A model generated the notes under the pieces. That model was not told the DNA's origin. It ran no database searches and was given only the letters and a program-made list of their open reading frames with translations. From Nocardia abscessus (lineage in GTDB: Bacteria; Actinomycetota; Actinomycetes; Mycobacteriales; Mycobacteriaceae), in assembly GCF_015477775.1 (NCBI RefSeq), contig NZ_JADLQO010000001.1, positions 558,001 to 622,000 of the forward strand: a stretch of 64,000 nucleotides of DNA, given 5' to 3'. This document shows positions 44,261 through 52,619 of this stretch, one piece after another. The position numbers and the translations under genes are program-made. Position 1 is the first letter of the stretch. The number at the start of each line of letters is the position of its first letter.

Positions 44261-44659
44261 ATGACCGACCTGCTCGATATCGCCGAGGTGGCCGAGCACG
44301 CCGGCCTCGCCCCCTCCGCGCTGCGTTTCTACGAGAAGCGCGGCCTCATCGCCGCGACCGGCCGCAACGGCCTGCGCCGCACCTACCACCCCGACATCCT
44401 CGGCCGCCTCGCCCTCATCACCTGCGCCCGCGGCGCCGGTTTCACCCTCGCCGAAATCGCCCGCTTCCTGCGCGCCTCCCCCACCGACGCCGAACTACGC
44501 ACCCGCATGGCGGAAAAAGCCCGCCAACTCGACGACGACATCACCCGCCTCATCCGCATGCGCGACAGCCTCCGCCACGCCTCCACCTGCACCCACGACC
44601 CCCTGGTCGAATGCCCGGACTTCAAATCCACCTTCGAACCCGCCACCGACCCGGTATGA
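44261..44659 (+). CDS. MerR-family transcriptional regulator
   Basis: 132 residues, starting MTDLLDIAEVAEHAGLAPSA. The MerR winged helix is clear: ALRFYEKRGLIAATGRNGLR, YHPDILGRLALITCARGAGF, then a coiled-coil helix to about residue 110. The C-terminus has Cys residues in TCTHDPLVECPDF that could bind metal or respond to redox. AAGGAGA ribosome binding site before the ATG. Probably controls the divergent MBL-fold gene and itself through the dyad at 44229-44248. Confidence 0.9.
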   Translation: MTDLLDIAEVAEHAGLAPSALRFYEKRGLIAATGRNGLRRTYHPDILGRLALITCARGAGFTLAEIARFLRASPTDAELRTRMAEKARQLDDDITRLIRMRDSLRHASTCTHDPLVECPDFKSTFEPATDPV

Positions 44660-44695
44660 GTTCCCGAAGTACAGGATCGATGGACGGATGCGCCC

Positions 44696-44851
44696 CTATT
44701 CGCCAATCGAGTCGATCGGGAATGCCTTCCCATCGATGACTATGAAGGGCTCGCTGGCGAATCCGTACTCATCAACGACCGACCACGTCCCGTCAAGGTG
44801 CTCCATCCATGCTGCAGGAGCATCTCGAACGTCCCGTCCCTGCCTGCACAT
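44696..44851 (-). CDS. very small protein, 51 aa, third gene of a mini-operon
   Basis: 51 residues starting MCRQGRDVRDAPAAWMEHLD and ending FPIDSIGE. The composition is that of a folded small protein (VVDEYGFASEPFIVIDGK looks like two strands). A near-consensus GGAGG lies seven bases before the ATG, inside the end of the preceding gene, and the gap to that gene's stop is two bases. No family recognised. The tight spacing and strong ribosome binding site support it as real despite its size. Confidence 0.65.
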   Translation of the reverse strand: MCRQGRDVRDAPAAWMEHLDGTWSVVDEYGFASEPFIVIDGKAFPIDSIGE

Positions 44852-44853
44852 CG

Positions 44854-45036
44854 CTAATCCTCCGCCAATCCGGAGCTATAGGCCGAGGCAGACAAGTACT
44901 GCTTGCAGCCAGGGCCGTGGCAGGACTGGACATCCGCAACGAAGCGAGCTTGCTCCAGTGATCGAAATGAGCCGTCCGTCGCACAATCTCGGTGCACCAT
45001 GCGCCATTGATCGGTGTCGGCCGGCGAGATGGTCAT
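44854..45036 (-). CDS. small Cys-containing protein, 60 aa, second gene of a mini-operon
   Basis: 60 residues starting MTISPADTDQWRMVHRDCAT, with three Cys (HRDCATDG and SCHGPGCKQY); the CxxxxxC pair plus His could bind metal. Its ATG overlaps the end of the preceding small gene by four bases (ATGA), indicating translational coupling. Not recognised. Confidence 0.65.
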   Translation of the reverse strand: MTISPADTDQWRMVHRDCATDGSFRSLEQARFVADVQSCHGPGCKQYLSASAYSSGLAED

Positions 45037-45200
45037 CGATCGGTCTCCCGCTCGACGCGCCGGATGATCTCGTACGCATCGACCGATTCATCAGCTCCGC
45101 ATTCACGGTCGATGAGCCACGGTAGGACGAACCAGATGATCCATAGTCCGAACAGGACTGCGACAACAACGACAGCGGTGGTAGCGAGATCTGCGAGCAT
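45033..45200 (-). CDS. small single-pass membrane protein, 55 aa, first gene of a mini-operon
   Basis: 55 residues from the ATG at 45200, which has AGAGG seven bases upstream; a GTG at 45233 is an in-frame alternative. One membrane helix (LATTAVVVVAVLFGLWIIWFV) is followed by a charged cytoplasmic tail (DRECGADESVDAYEIIRRVE). It heads a three-gene minus-strand unit and is divergent from the XRE-CYTH operon across a 149-base gap that contains a strong dyad. Confidence 0.68.
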   Translation of the reverse strand: MLADLATTAVVVVAVLFGLWIIWFVLPWLIDRECGADESVDAYEIIRRVERETDR

Positions 45201-45319
45201 CACACAACCTCTCGGCGGACTGGTAGTTGTCACCGCCCGTTCGACATAGCCGTAGGCAGAGCGACGATTACAAGGAGATTGTGGTTTCGGCGGTGTCCTT
45301 CACTCGATATCTCGACGGG

Positions 45320-45336
45320 TATCTCATTGTGAGATA
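45320..45336. promoter_or_regulatory. dyad operator upstream of the XRE gene
   Basis: TATCTCA-TTG-TGAGATA is a perfect inverted repeat at 45320-45336, just before the AGGG ribosome binding site of the XRE gene. A related GATATCTC stretch lies 15 bases upstream. It is well placed for XRE autoregulation. Confidence 0.55.
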
Positions 45337-45349
45337 TAGGGTTAACGCC

Positions 45350-46195
45350 ATGGCGACCGAGTACGGGGGAATCGAGGTCCCTGCGGCGGTCTGGCACAAG
45401 CCCGAAGTGGGCGCGCTCCTGCGGCGACGTGATGTATCGGCGCTACTCCGCTCAGTTCAGCGGTACACCGGGGCGAGCCAAGCACGCATCGCGGCGGCAG
45501 TAGGACTCGGCCAAGGTCGGGTCAACGAGATCATCAACAGCAGGCGCACTGTCACACGCTTCGATGTGTTCGAACGGATCGCGGACGGCGTCTCGATGCC
45601 GGACCACGCACGAGTCTTGTTCGGTCTCGCTCCACGTCACGCGCAGACGCTCACCGGCCACGCCGAGATCGCGCAAGCATTTACGGTTCAGGCCGAGGCC
45701 GATGCCGAGCTGCGCCGACAGTCGCTGATCGCAGATCGAATCGATCTGTTGGCTGTGCGCGGCCTGGGGCTGCTCGCGCTCAATGAATCGTTGCTGCGTG
45801 GCACACTGCTGCAGCGAACCGACAGGGTCGGTGTCCGAGCCCTCCTACTGGATCCGGATTCCGAGGCCACAGGGATCCGCGCAGCAGAAATCGGCGAATC
45901 GAAGCAGTCCTTCGCTGCGGGAATCAAGCTCGCCCTGGCGCGAGTATCGGAGTTCCACGATCATCCCTGTGTCGAACTGCAAGTCGCTGTTTACAACACT
46001 CTGCCGACATGGCGGATGCTGGTTTTCGACCAGACGTTGTATCTGTCCGCTTTCGGCTCGTCCGCGGAAGGCCATCGCTCGGGAATGTACAAACTCACGG
46101 CAGCGACCAACGGCGTCTTGCATGCCGGATTCCTACGGCAGTTCGAGCAGATGTGGCTCCAGGCGCGTGTGCTCGAGAGAGGATCGGTCACATGA
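45350..46195 (+). CDS. XRE-family helix-turn-helix regulator with ligand-type C-terminal domain
   Basis: 281 residues from the ATG at 45350. A Cro/CI-type HTH spans about residues 30-85 (LLRSVQRYTGASQARIAAAV and GLGQGRVNEIINSRRTVTRF). The C-terminal 150 residues (VGVRALLLDPDSEATGIRA, WRMLVFDQTLYLSAFGS) resemble the DUF5919 type seen in actinobacterial XRE proteins, possibly a degenerate phospholipase-D-like or sensory domain. Its stop overlaps the CYTH start (ATGA), so the two are translated together. Confidence 0.8.
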   Translation: MATEYGGIEVPAAVWHKPEVGALLRRRDVSALLRSVQRYTGASQARIAAAVGLGQGRVNEIINSRRTVTRFDVFERIADGVSMPDHARVLFGLAPRHAQTLTGHAEIAQAFTVQAEADAELRRQSLIADRIDLLAVRGLGLLALNESLLRGTLLQRTDRVGVRALLLDPDSEATGIRAAEIGESKQSFAAGIKLALARVSEFHDHPCVELQVAVYNTLPTWRMLVFDQTLYLSAFGSSAEGHRSGMYKLTAATNGVLHAGFLRQFEQMWLQARVLERGSVT

Positions 46196-46761
46196 TCGAG
46201 GCCGAACTGAAGGCTCGTGTGCAGGACGTCGAGTCCGTGCAAGCTGCGCTGTCGGCGCGAACCGCGGGTAAGCGCTCGAACTATGAAGACACGTACTACG
46301 ACCTGGCCAATGGTCGATTATCGTCGGAAGGCCGCGAGCTGCGTTTGCGGACGATCACGGCGAATGACGAGCGGCGATCCCTGCTGACCTATAAGGAACC
46401 CGCAGTCGACGCGGCCAGCGGGTCCAAACCGGAACAAGAGACCGAAGTGGCCGACGCTGCGGTGATCGATTCGGTGCTGCGCGGTCTCGGGCTCACGTAC
46501 CTGGTCCGCTTCGAAAAACATTGCGTCAATTATCGATTCGCATCGCAGGGACACGAGCTGCTGGCCACGCTGGTGACGGTTCCTGAATTGGACGGCACGT
46601 TCATCGAGCTGGAGACCATGGTTCCCGAATCGGAGCTGGCAGAGGCGCTGGAGATCGTTCGGACCACGCTCTACCAGCTCGGCATCGCAGATGGTGATCT
46701 CACCACCGAGCAGTACACGGATGCCGTGCTGGCTACTCGGAGGACGGTGGGGCTCCCTTGA
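46192..46761 (+). CDS. CYTH domain protein (class IV adenylyl cyclase / ThTPase type)
   Basis: 189 residues. The ExExK signature is at the very start (MIEAELKARV). Further acidic and basic strands of the tunnel follow: EDTYYDLANGRLSSEGRELRLR, LTYKEP, EQETEV, VRFEKHCVNYRF and FIELETMV. CYTH enzymes act on triphosphorylated substrates (cAMP synthesis, thiamine or inorganic triphosphate). Coupled to the XRE gene. The last 29 bases overlap the end of the converging HAD gene. Confidence 0.87.
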   Translation: MIEAELKARVQDVESVQAALSARTAGKRSNYEDTYYDLANGRLSSEGRELRLRTITANDERRSLLTYKEPAVDAASGSKPEQETEVADAAVIDSVLRGLGLTYLVRFEKHCVNYRFASQGHELLATLVTVPELDGTFIELETMVPESELAEALEIVRTTLYQLGIADGDLTTEQYTDAVLATRRTVGLP

Positions 46762-47584
46762 TGAACCAGTTGATGATTTCCTCGCCTGCCAGGATGCCGG
46801 TGGCTCGGGTGATGGTGAGGTTCGGGTGGGTCCAGTTGAGTTGTTCGAGTTCGCCGTGGCGGGGGCGGATGGCCGAGTCGGCCGCGCGGAGCATCTCGGC
46901 GTCGAGGGCGCCGTCGCCCGCGGCGAGGGTGCGGGCGTCGTCGGCGAGTTCGCCGCTTTCCCAGAGGCGCTTGCGCACCTCGGCGACCGCGCGGCTCTTG
47001 CAGACCGCGAGCGGCATCGTGTAGATCTTGCGGCCTTGCTGTGAGGCCGACCAGCCCCGGGGACGGCACCAGTCGTCCCACTCGGCCAGGAATCCCTCGG
47101 GGACATCCTTGGGCTTCACCACCAGGTAGCAGAACAGATGGTCGGCCACGCGGAACTTGGTGACCCACGAGTCATCGATGCGTTCGTGCAGTTCCTTGGT
47201 CACTTCGGAGAGGGTGGCGCCGCCCGCGCGGACCTCGGCATCGATGTCGATGCGCCAGCTCAGGTCGGGCACGCCGTCTACCAGGATGTTCCCGCCGTTA
47301 CTGGTGATCGCGTAGCGCCACGGCGCCCCGGGTAGTCGAATACGGTCGAACTGTTTGATGGTGCGGGTGGTGGTGGGAACGACGGCGGCGGGTTCGGTCA
47401 GGGTCTGCATCCGCAGGGCCGCGGTGGTGGTCATGAACGACAGCGGCGCCCCCTCCAGATGCTCCACGCAGACCGTCGGCACGTCGGCGGTGGTGCTGAA
47501 GGCGTTACGCGAGTAGATCATCGTCCGGTCCAGGTCGGTCGCGATCAGCGCATGTCTTCGGTGTGCTCTCGGAGATAGGTTCAC
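46733..47584 (-). CDS. HAD-superfamily phosphatase of the Ter-linked operon
   Basis: 283 residues from a GTG that overlaps the previous stop (GTGA). HAD motif I is ALIATDLDRTMIYS (nucleophile Asp), motif II-like ITSNGGNI, and motif IV region LAAGDGALDAEML. In Ter-associated operons such HAD enzymes are predicted to dephosphorylate a nucleoside-like product. It is the last gene of the five-gene operon; its 3' end overlaps the CYTH gene tail-to-tail by 29 bases. Confidence 0.85.
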   Translation of the reverse strand: MNLSPRAHRRHALIATDLDRTMIYSRNAFSTTADVPTVCVEHLEGAPLSFMTTTAALRMQTLTEPAAVVPTTTRTIKQFDRIRLPGAPWRYAITSNGGNILVDGVPDLSWRIDIDAEVRAGGATLSEVTKELHERIDDSWVTKFRVADHLFCYLVVKPKDVPEGFLAEWDDWCRPRGWSASQQGRKIYTMPLAVCKSRAVAEVRKRLWESGELADDARTLAAGDGALDAEMLRAADSAIRPRHGELEQLNWTHPNLTITRATGILAGEEIINWFIKGAPPSSE

Positions 47585-48720
47585 TGCTGCACGTCCTTGA
47601 TCAATCCCATGCACGAATATGCCAGGTCGGCGACGACCTCGACCGGGACACCCCGGGCCGCGGCGAGCATCCGGATGTGCGCGTGCTCGGGCGCGTCCGC
47701 CTCGCGCACCAGCACCATCCACGGCACCCGCCGCAGCAGCACCCGCGTGGTCTCGCCGACGCCGGGCTTCACGAAGTTCACCCCGGCGATGCCGTACTGC
47801 TCCCGCACCTGCTCTACCGACGCCCATCCGGTCCAGGTGGGCGTCCGGTCACTCGCGCGGATCGCGGCAACTTCGGCGGGCACCTGTTCGCGGATCGCGT
47901 CGAAAGCGCCGCTCACGGTGTCCAGCAGACGCCCGGACACGTCGTCACCGGCCAGTTCGCGGTAGAACTTCGCACCGTGGAAATCGCCGGGGCCGATCAG
48001 CGTGTCGTTCAGGACAGTGCGCGAGATCAGTCCGGAGACGGTCGAATTGAGACAAGCCGAGGCGATCAGGAAGTCGTCGCGGGTGCCGTAGGTGCGCACG
48101 CAGTGCCCGGGATCGGCCAGCACCACCAGTTCGTCGTCGAACCTGGCGCCACCGGCCGCGTGATAGGCGTCCAGCGCCTCGGTCAGTTCGCGGGTGATCG
48201 CGCCTTTGCCGGTCCATCCGTCCACGAACACGACGGAGGCCGGGTCGTGCTGCTCGGCCAGGTAGTCCAGCGCCACCGCGTCGATGCCGCGATCCCGCAC
48301 GATCGACACCGCGTAGTGCGGCACCTCGAGGCTCGGGCGCCGCGACCGCAGCCAGCGGCGCATCAGAATGCCGACCGGCGTACCCGCCCGCGCCAGCGAC
48401 ACCAGGACGACGTCCTCGCCGCGTTCGGCGACGACCAGTTCCGAGACGGTCGCCACGGCGAGCGCGAGCCGCTCGGCGCTGGCGGCGAGCACCTCGTCGA
48501 ACAGCGCCCGGTACGCCGTGTCCGGCTGATACTCGATCGGCAGCGACTCCGCGTAGTGCGCTTTTCCGGCCTGGATCTCGCGTTCCCGCTCGGCGACATC
48601 GGCCTCGAGGTCGACGTCCGACAGGTCCTTGAGCAACCAGGAGACCTCGTCGGCCGCGTATGACCCGAACGCCGGACCGTGCAGCGGGGTGGGTAGCGCA
48701 CCCACTGTCCTACTCCTCAC
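47581..48720 (-). CDS. StiP-family protein: PRTase-like domain plus PELOTA domain
   Basis: 379 residues if the GTG at 48720 is used, which overlaps the previous stop (GTGA) like its neighbour; a GTG at 48705 with GAGGAG seven bases upstream is an equally good start (374 aa). The N-terminal two thirds is a phosphoribosyltransferase-like domain (VVLVSLARAGTPVGILMRRW, VVFVDGWTGKGAITREL, where the PRPP-loop-like segment is). The C-terminal third (GVNFVKPGVGETTRVLLRR) looks like the PELOTA RNA-binding-type domain. Annotated elsewhere as cysteine protease StiP; I see PRTase features more clearly. Predicted step in Ter-linked metabolite synthesis. Confidence 0.85.
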   Translation of the reverse strand: MRSRTVGALPTPLHGPAFGSYAADEVSWLLKDLSDVDLEADVAEREREIQAGKAHYAESLPIEYQPDTAYRALFDEVLAASAERLALAVATVSELVVAERGEDVVLVSLARAGTPVGILMRRWLRSRRPSLEVPHYAVSIVRDRGIDAVALDYLAEQHDPASVVFVDGWTGKGAITRELTEALDAYHAAGGARFDDELVVLADPGHCVRTYGTRDDFLIASACLNSTVSGLISRTVLNDTLIGPGDFHGAKFYRELAGDDVSGRLLDTVSGAFDAIREQVPAEVAAIRASDRTPTWTGWASVEQVREQYGIAGVNFVKPGVGETTRVLLRRVPWMVLVREADAPEHAHIRMLAAARGVPVEVVADLAYSCMGLIKDVQQ

Positions 48721-50177
48721 ACCGCACTCCCGTCCGTTGCCTGCGGCGACGCGGCGCGTTCGGCGTGCAGCCGCCGCGGGTCGGCCCCCGGCAGCACGGC
48801 GAGCAGCACGTCGGCGCCGGAAGCGGTCAAGACGTCGATCAGTCCGTGCTCGGCCATCAGCTCCGTCGTGTCGGCGGGCGAGTCGACCACGACGACGAGC
48901 ACCGGATCGGCCGGCCGACTGTCCGCCGCATCGCCGCCGTCGTCCTCGGCGATCGTGCCGACGGCATCACGCGCCGCGGCGGCCGGTCCGCCCACCTCGG
49001 CCTGGAGCAGGTCGAGTGGATCGACAGGCCAATGCGCGTTGTACAGGTAGCGCGGCGCGACGTCGTCCGGCTCCGGCGCGACGAACCGGAACCCGCGCCG
49101 CAACGGATAACCCGGCTCGTCCAGCACGTACGCGGGCGATCGCGTGGTGGTCTGGAACCGCGTGGGGGTCCCCGACTCGGCGAGCAGCGCCGCCAACCGC
49201 AGTGGCAGGTACATCAGCTCCTCGTGCCCGAGCACGATGGCGGCCCGGCCCGGGAAATCGGCGGCGAGCCGCGCGGCCAGCACCTGCCCCGCGTCCAGCA
49301 GCGCGGCCTCGAACGCGCCGGTCTCGGAGGCGAGTATGCCGTGCCTGCCGCCCTCCGGAACGAAGTCCGGCCAGGGAAGTTCCATTCGGCGGAACGAACC
49401 GGGATATCCGGCGGTCGGATTCAACCGCGGCTCGGGAAGAGCGCCGACGGCCTCGACCAATTCCTCCGGCAGCGACGCCCGGCCGGTGGCGAGACAGACC
49501 GTGTCGATGCGCGCCCCGAGTTTCGCCGCGGCAGCGTCGAATTCGGCGCGATCGGCCTCGTTGCGCAGGTCGACCAGCGACGCCAGCACGTAATGGGCGC
49601 GCGGCGAGAACGCGTGCAGCGCACGCACCGCATCGATCGCGGTGGCGCCGGTGGAGATCTCGTCGTCGACCAGCACCAGCGGCAGGTCGTTGACGAAGAT
49701 GTCGGCCGGCGCGGGTTGCAGCAGGTGCGAGGTGGCGTGCGAATGCCCCTCCTCGAACCCGGCGAGCGTCTGCGCGTGCGGCACCTCGCGCCGGGTCGAG
49801 TGCAGATAGCAACTCGCGCCGATCCGCGCCGCCACGCAGTGACCGAGCCCCGTGGCGGTCTCGGCGAACCCGAGCACGACGGCTTCGCGCTCACCGAGCA
49901 CCGCGCGCACCAGATCGCCCAGCTGATCGCCCGCGCCGAGCACGACCCGCGGATCGGTCGGCAGGTGCTTGCCGAGCACGGTGGACACCAACAGGTGCGC
50001 CCGGCGCGGATTGTTGTGCCGGATACCCGGCCGCACCAGGGCCGTGATCGGCAGCTGAGCCGAACGCAGACGATCCGAATCGCGTTCACGCACCGGATCA
50101 CGATGCAGCGCTATACCGAGATTTCTTGTCGCCCACGGAATTTCGTTGTTGTCGAGTTCGGTAGCTCGCCCGCTCAT
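48717..50177 (-). CDS. PRTase_2/TRSP-type phosphoribosyltransferase
   Basis: 486 residues from the ATG at 50177 (ATGA overlap with the previous gene). The PRPP-binding loop is LVLVDDEISTGATAIDAV (about residues 160-178), a classic type I PRTase motif, preceded by VVLGFAETATGLGHCVAARIG. The C-terminal part (FEAALLDAGQVLAARL, AIVLGHEELMYLPLRLAALL) matches the TRSP domain found only after this PRTase type. It likely joins a base-like unit to phosphoribose in the predicted Ter pathway. Cytoplasmic. Confidence 0.88.
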   Translation of the reverse strand: MSGRATELDNNEIPWATRNLGIALHRDPVRERDSDRLRSAQLPITALVRPGIRHNNPRRAHLLVSTVLGKHLPTDPRVVLGAGDQLGDLVRAVLGEREAVVLGFAETATGLGHCVAARIGASCYLHSTRREVPHAQTLAGFEEGHSHATSHLLQPAPADIFVNDLPLVLVDDEISTGATAIDAVRALHAFSPRAHYVLASLVDLRNEADRAEFDAAAAKLGARIDTVCLATGRASLPEELVEAVGALPEPRLNPTAGYPGSFRRMELPWPDFVPEGGRHGILASETGAFEAALLDAGQVLAARLAADFPGRAAIVLGHEELMYLPLRLAALLAESGTPTRFQTTTRSPAYVLDEPGYPLRRGFRFVAPEPDDVAPRYLYNAHWPVDPLDLLQAEVGGPAAAARDAVGTIAEDDGGDAADSRPADPVLVVVVDSPADTTELMAEHGLIDVLTASGADVLLAVLPGADPRRLHAERAASPQATDGSAV

Positions 50178-51388
50178 ACGGTGACCAACGCCGTCAGCAG
50201 ATCCACGAACGACACTCCCTTGTTGGCCACACCGAACACCCGCGCGCGCAACAGGGTCTGACGCGCCCAGCTGCGATGCGGCCGCATCTCGTTCATCTTG
50301 TTCCGGTACCCCGAGGCCGCAACGCCGCCGACATCCTCCCGGAGGATGTCCAGCGCGTCGGAGTACTCCTCGTGCGTCACCACCGACAGCGCATGCACGG
50401 CGGCCACGTGCGACGGATGGATCACCGTCTTGCCCTGGATGCCGTTGGCACGGTCCAGCGTGATCTCGCGCAGCAAGCCGTCCAGATCCCGGCTGACCAG
50501 GTATTGCCGGAACGGCACCGCGTCGGACTCCTCGAACGGCGCGGTCCGCAGCAACGGCCGGAACATCCGCTCGTGATCGGCGAAGTACTCCCACACCGGC
50601 CCGGTGATCACGAAACCCGTTCCGTCCGCACGCCCCAGGTAGTTCACGATGTCGGCGATGACATCGGCGACCACGCGCACGTCGTAGATGGTCAGGTCGC
50701 GGTCGCGCCGGATACCGAAGGTCGAGCACATATCGGTCGCACCGACCCGTACCGCGAGCACCCGGTCCCGGTGCGCGGCCAGCAGCGCCGCGATCTGAGT
50801 GAGTTCGTAATCGCGAGTCTCCCGGTGTACGAGCCCCGGCGACTCCAGCACCGGCATCCCGTACAGCGGCCGCTCCACCCGTTGGGCCGCCACGTTCAGC
50901 GCGTTGAGGTACTTCGGCCCGGTGACGCTGTCGAACTTCGGGAACACGAACCCGGTCAGCACCTTGGCGCCCGGTCCGAGCTGCTCGATGAGTTCGGTGA
51001 CCGTGTCCGCGTCGCGCACCCGGACGAACAGCAGCGGGTTGGCGTCGTGACTGCTCGCGAGCAGATCGAGAGCGGCGACGGTCTGCTGCTTGGCGTACTC
51101 CACCTCGTGATCGGCGACGGCGTCCTCCAGGTCGATCACCATCGAACACACACCGTGCGCGGCGCGCCTGCCGATCGTCAGCGCGAGGTCGGGCCTGGTC
51201 GCGGGCGCGTACAGCGTCGCGCCGAGCCCGATCGCGAGCAGCTCGCGGTCGGTGTGGTCGTCACCGAACGGCTCCGGCTCCCGGTGGAAAAGTCGCCTCG
51301 CCTCTGGGCCGTGCAACTGCCGGAAGTGGCGCAGCGGCATTCGCTTCCGCAGGGAAACCTCCTGCTGGACGGCGATGCCTGCGGTCAT
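50174..51388 (-). CDS. HpcH/HpaI aldolase / citrate-lyase-like TIM barrel enzyme
   Basis: 404 residues. LGATLYAPATRPDLA opens the barrel, CSMVIDLEDAVADHEVEYA holds the metal-binding acids of the CitE/HpcH group, PLLFVRVRDAD and LESPGLV follow, with VRVGATDMCSTFGI and GKTVIHPSHVAAV near the end. It would make or cleave a C-C bond in the Ter-linked metabolite pathway. It starts 13 bases after the coiled-coil gene and overlaps the PRTase start by four bases. Confidence 0.87.
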   Translation of the reverse strand: MTAGIAVQQEVSLRKRMPLRHFRQLHGPEARRLFHREPEPFGDDHTDRELLAIGLGATLYAPATRPDLALTIGRRAAHGVCSMVIDLEDAVADHEVEYAKQQTVAALDLLASSHDANPLLFVRVRDADTVTELIEQLGPGAKVLTGFVFPKFDSVTGPKYLNALNVAAQRVERPLYGMPVLESPGLVHRETRDYELTQIAALLAAHRDRVLAVRVGATDMCSTFGIRRDRDLTIYDVRVVADVIADIVNYLGRADGTGFVITGPVWEYFADHERMFRPLLRTAPFEESDAVPFRQYLVSRDLDGLLREITLDRANGIQGKTVIHPSHVAAVHALSVVTHEEYSDALDILREDVGGVAASGYRNKMNEMRPHRSWARQTLLRARVFGVANKGVSFVDLLTALVTV

Positions 51389-51401
51389 CGTTGCCCCATC
51401 C

Positions 51402-52619
51402 TCATTCTCGTCGTGGTCCTGCTTGTTTTCTCATTCGATCCACTACCCCGGCTATGAATTCGGTGACGGCATCCAGTTCCGCCACATAGGCCCAGTAGTC
51501 GGGGTGACGCCCCGACAGTGTTTCGCTGATTCGGTCGATCCGTGCTGCTTGCGCGTCGAGCACCGAACCCCATTCGGCGACCAGCCCGCGGCTCACCGCG
51601 AGCATCTGCGCGTCCCGCAGCCGGAATCGTACGGCCTTGGCCTGTTCTTGCGGGTCGGACCGGATCGCACGCAGCAGGGCGAGCCGCTTGGTCACGGCGT
51701 CGACCCGCTGCTCGGCCTCGGTGAGGGACCCGCGCGCGGATGTGGTCAGATCAAGTGCAAACTCCGGATTGTTCTCGGCCGCCGCCGCACGCGCCCTGCC
51801 CAGGGCCGCGTCCGCGGCCTCGATGGCTCGCTGACTTTCCCGCTCATTGTTAGCCAGATCGGCCGAACTCGCAGCATTGAACTCACGCAGCAGCGCCGAG
51901 AACGCGGGCGCAACTCCTTCGGCCCTGGTCCGGACGGCGGCAAGGCGGGTTGTCACCGACGAGATCGCGGTGTTTGCGGCCGCGGCCCGAGATGGAGCTT
52001 GCGCCAACGCATCAGCCAGCTCCTTGGTCAGCGCCGCCAGCCGGTTGGCAGCCGCCCGCACCGTGCCCGCGGGCGTGTCCGCCCCCGCCGCCTCCAGTGT
52101 GACCAGCGCCTCATCGACCGCGGCGGCGCCTGCGCGCACCGAGGGATAGTTCGCGAACTCCGACTCGGCGGCCTGGGTGCGCACCCCCGCCGCGGCGACC
52201 TTCACCTGCTGAACCAACTGGGGCACCGCGCCGAGCACGGCCACCGCCTCTTCGAGCCTGCTCTGGTCGCCGCGATAGAACTCGTCGACGGCGTGCGCCG
52301 CGGCGGTCAGTTGGCCGACCGCGGCGTCGACGCGTTGCCGCCCCTGCGGAATCGGCGGGCCGCCACGCTGGGCGGCCTCCAGCTCCGCGCTCAGCGTCAG
52401 GTAGACCTCCGCCGCGCCATAACATCTGTGCCGCACCGGTTCCCAGCGCGCGCCCGTGCCCCGCTCCGGGAAGACCTGATCGGCGGCATGCACCGCCGCG
52501 TCGGCCGCGCTCTGACGACGGTCCATGTCGAGGAACGCGGTGGCCAGCCTCGCGCGGGCATGCTCGATCCACTCGTCGTTTCCCGACGAACGGAACCATC
52601 CGCGCCTCCGGCCTGCCAC
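51402..52619 (-). CDS. Ala-rich coiled-coil protein of the Ter operon
   Basis: 405 residues from a GTG. The sequence is almost wholly helical with heptad-like Ala/Leu spacing and many Arg, Glu and Gln (for example LEEAVAVLGAVPQLVQQV, RAIEAADAALGRARAAA). A basic N-terminus (AGRRRGWFRSSG) precedes it. No membrane segment or enzyme motif. It heads the five-gene minus-strand operon and is divergent from terD, so it is probably a structural partner of the Ter system, by position only. Confidence 0.78.
   Translation of the reverse strand: MAGRRRGWFRSSGNDEWIEHARARLATAFLDMDRRQSAADAAVHAADQVFPERGTGARWEPVRHRCYGAAEVYLTLSAELEAAQRGGPPIPQGRQRVDAAVGQLTAAAHAVDEFYRGDQSRLEEAVAVLGAVPQLVQQVKVAAAGVRTQAAESEFANYPSVRAGAAAVDEALVTLEAAGADTPAGTVRAAANRLAALTKELADALAQAPSRAAAANTAISSVTTRLAAVRTRAEGVAPAFSALLREFNAASSADLANNERESQRAIEAADAALGRARAAAAENNPEFALDLTTSARGSLTEAEQRVDAVTKRLALLRAIRSDPQEQAKAVRFRLRDAQMLAVSRGLVAEWGSVLDAQAARIDRISETLSGRHPDYWAYVAELDAVTEFIAGVVDRMRKQAGPRRE

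Noticed and set aside
44688..45125. 145-codon plus-strand frame over the three small genes
   Set aside because: The minus strand has three properly spaced frames with ribosome binding sites and overlapping stops/starts; the plus frame has neither.
48660..50261. 533-codon plus-strand frame opposite the phosphoribosyltransferase genes
   Set aside because: Mirror of the PRTase coding strand with Arg/Gln/His-rich low-complexity content typical of antisense high-GC frames.
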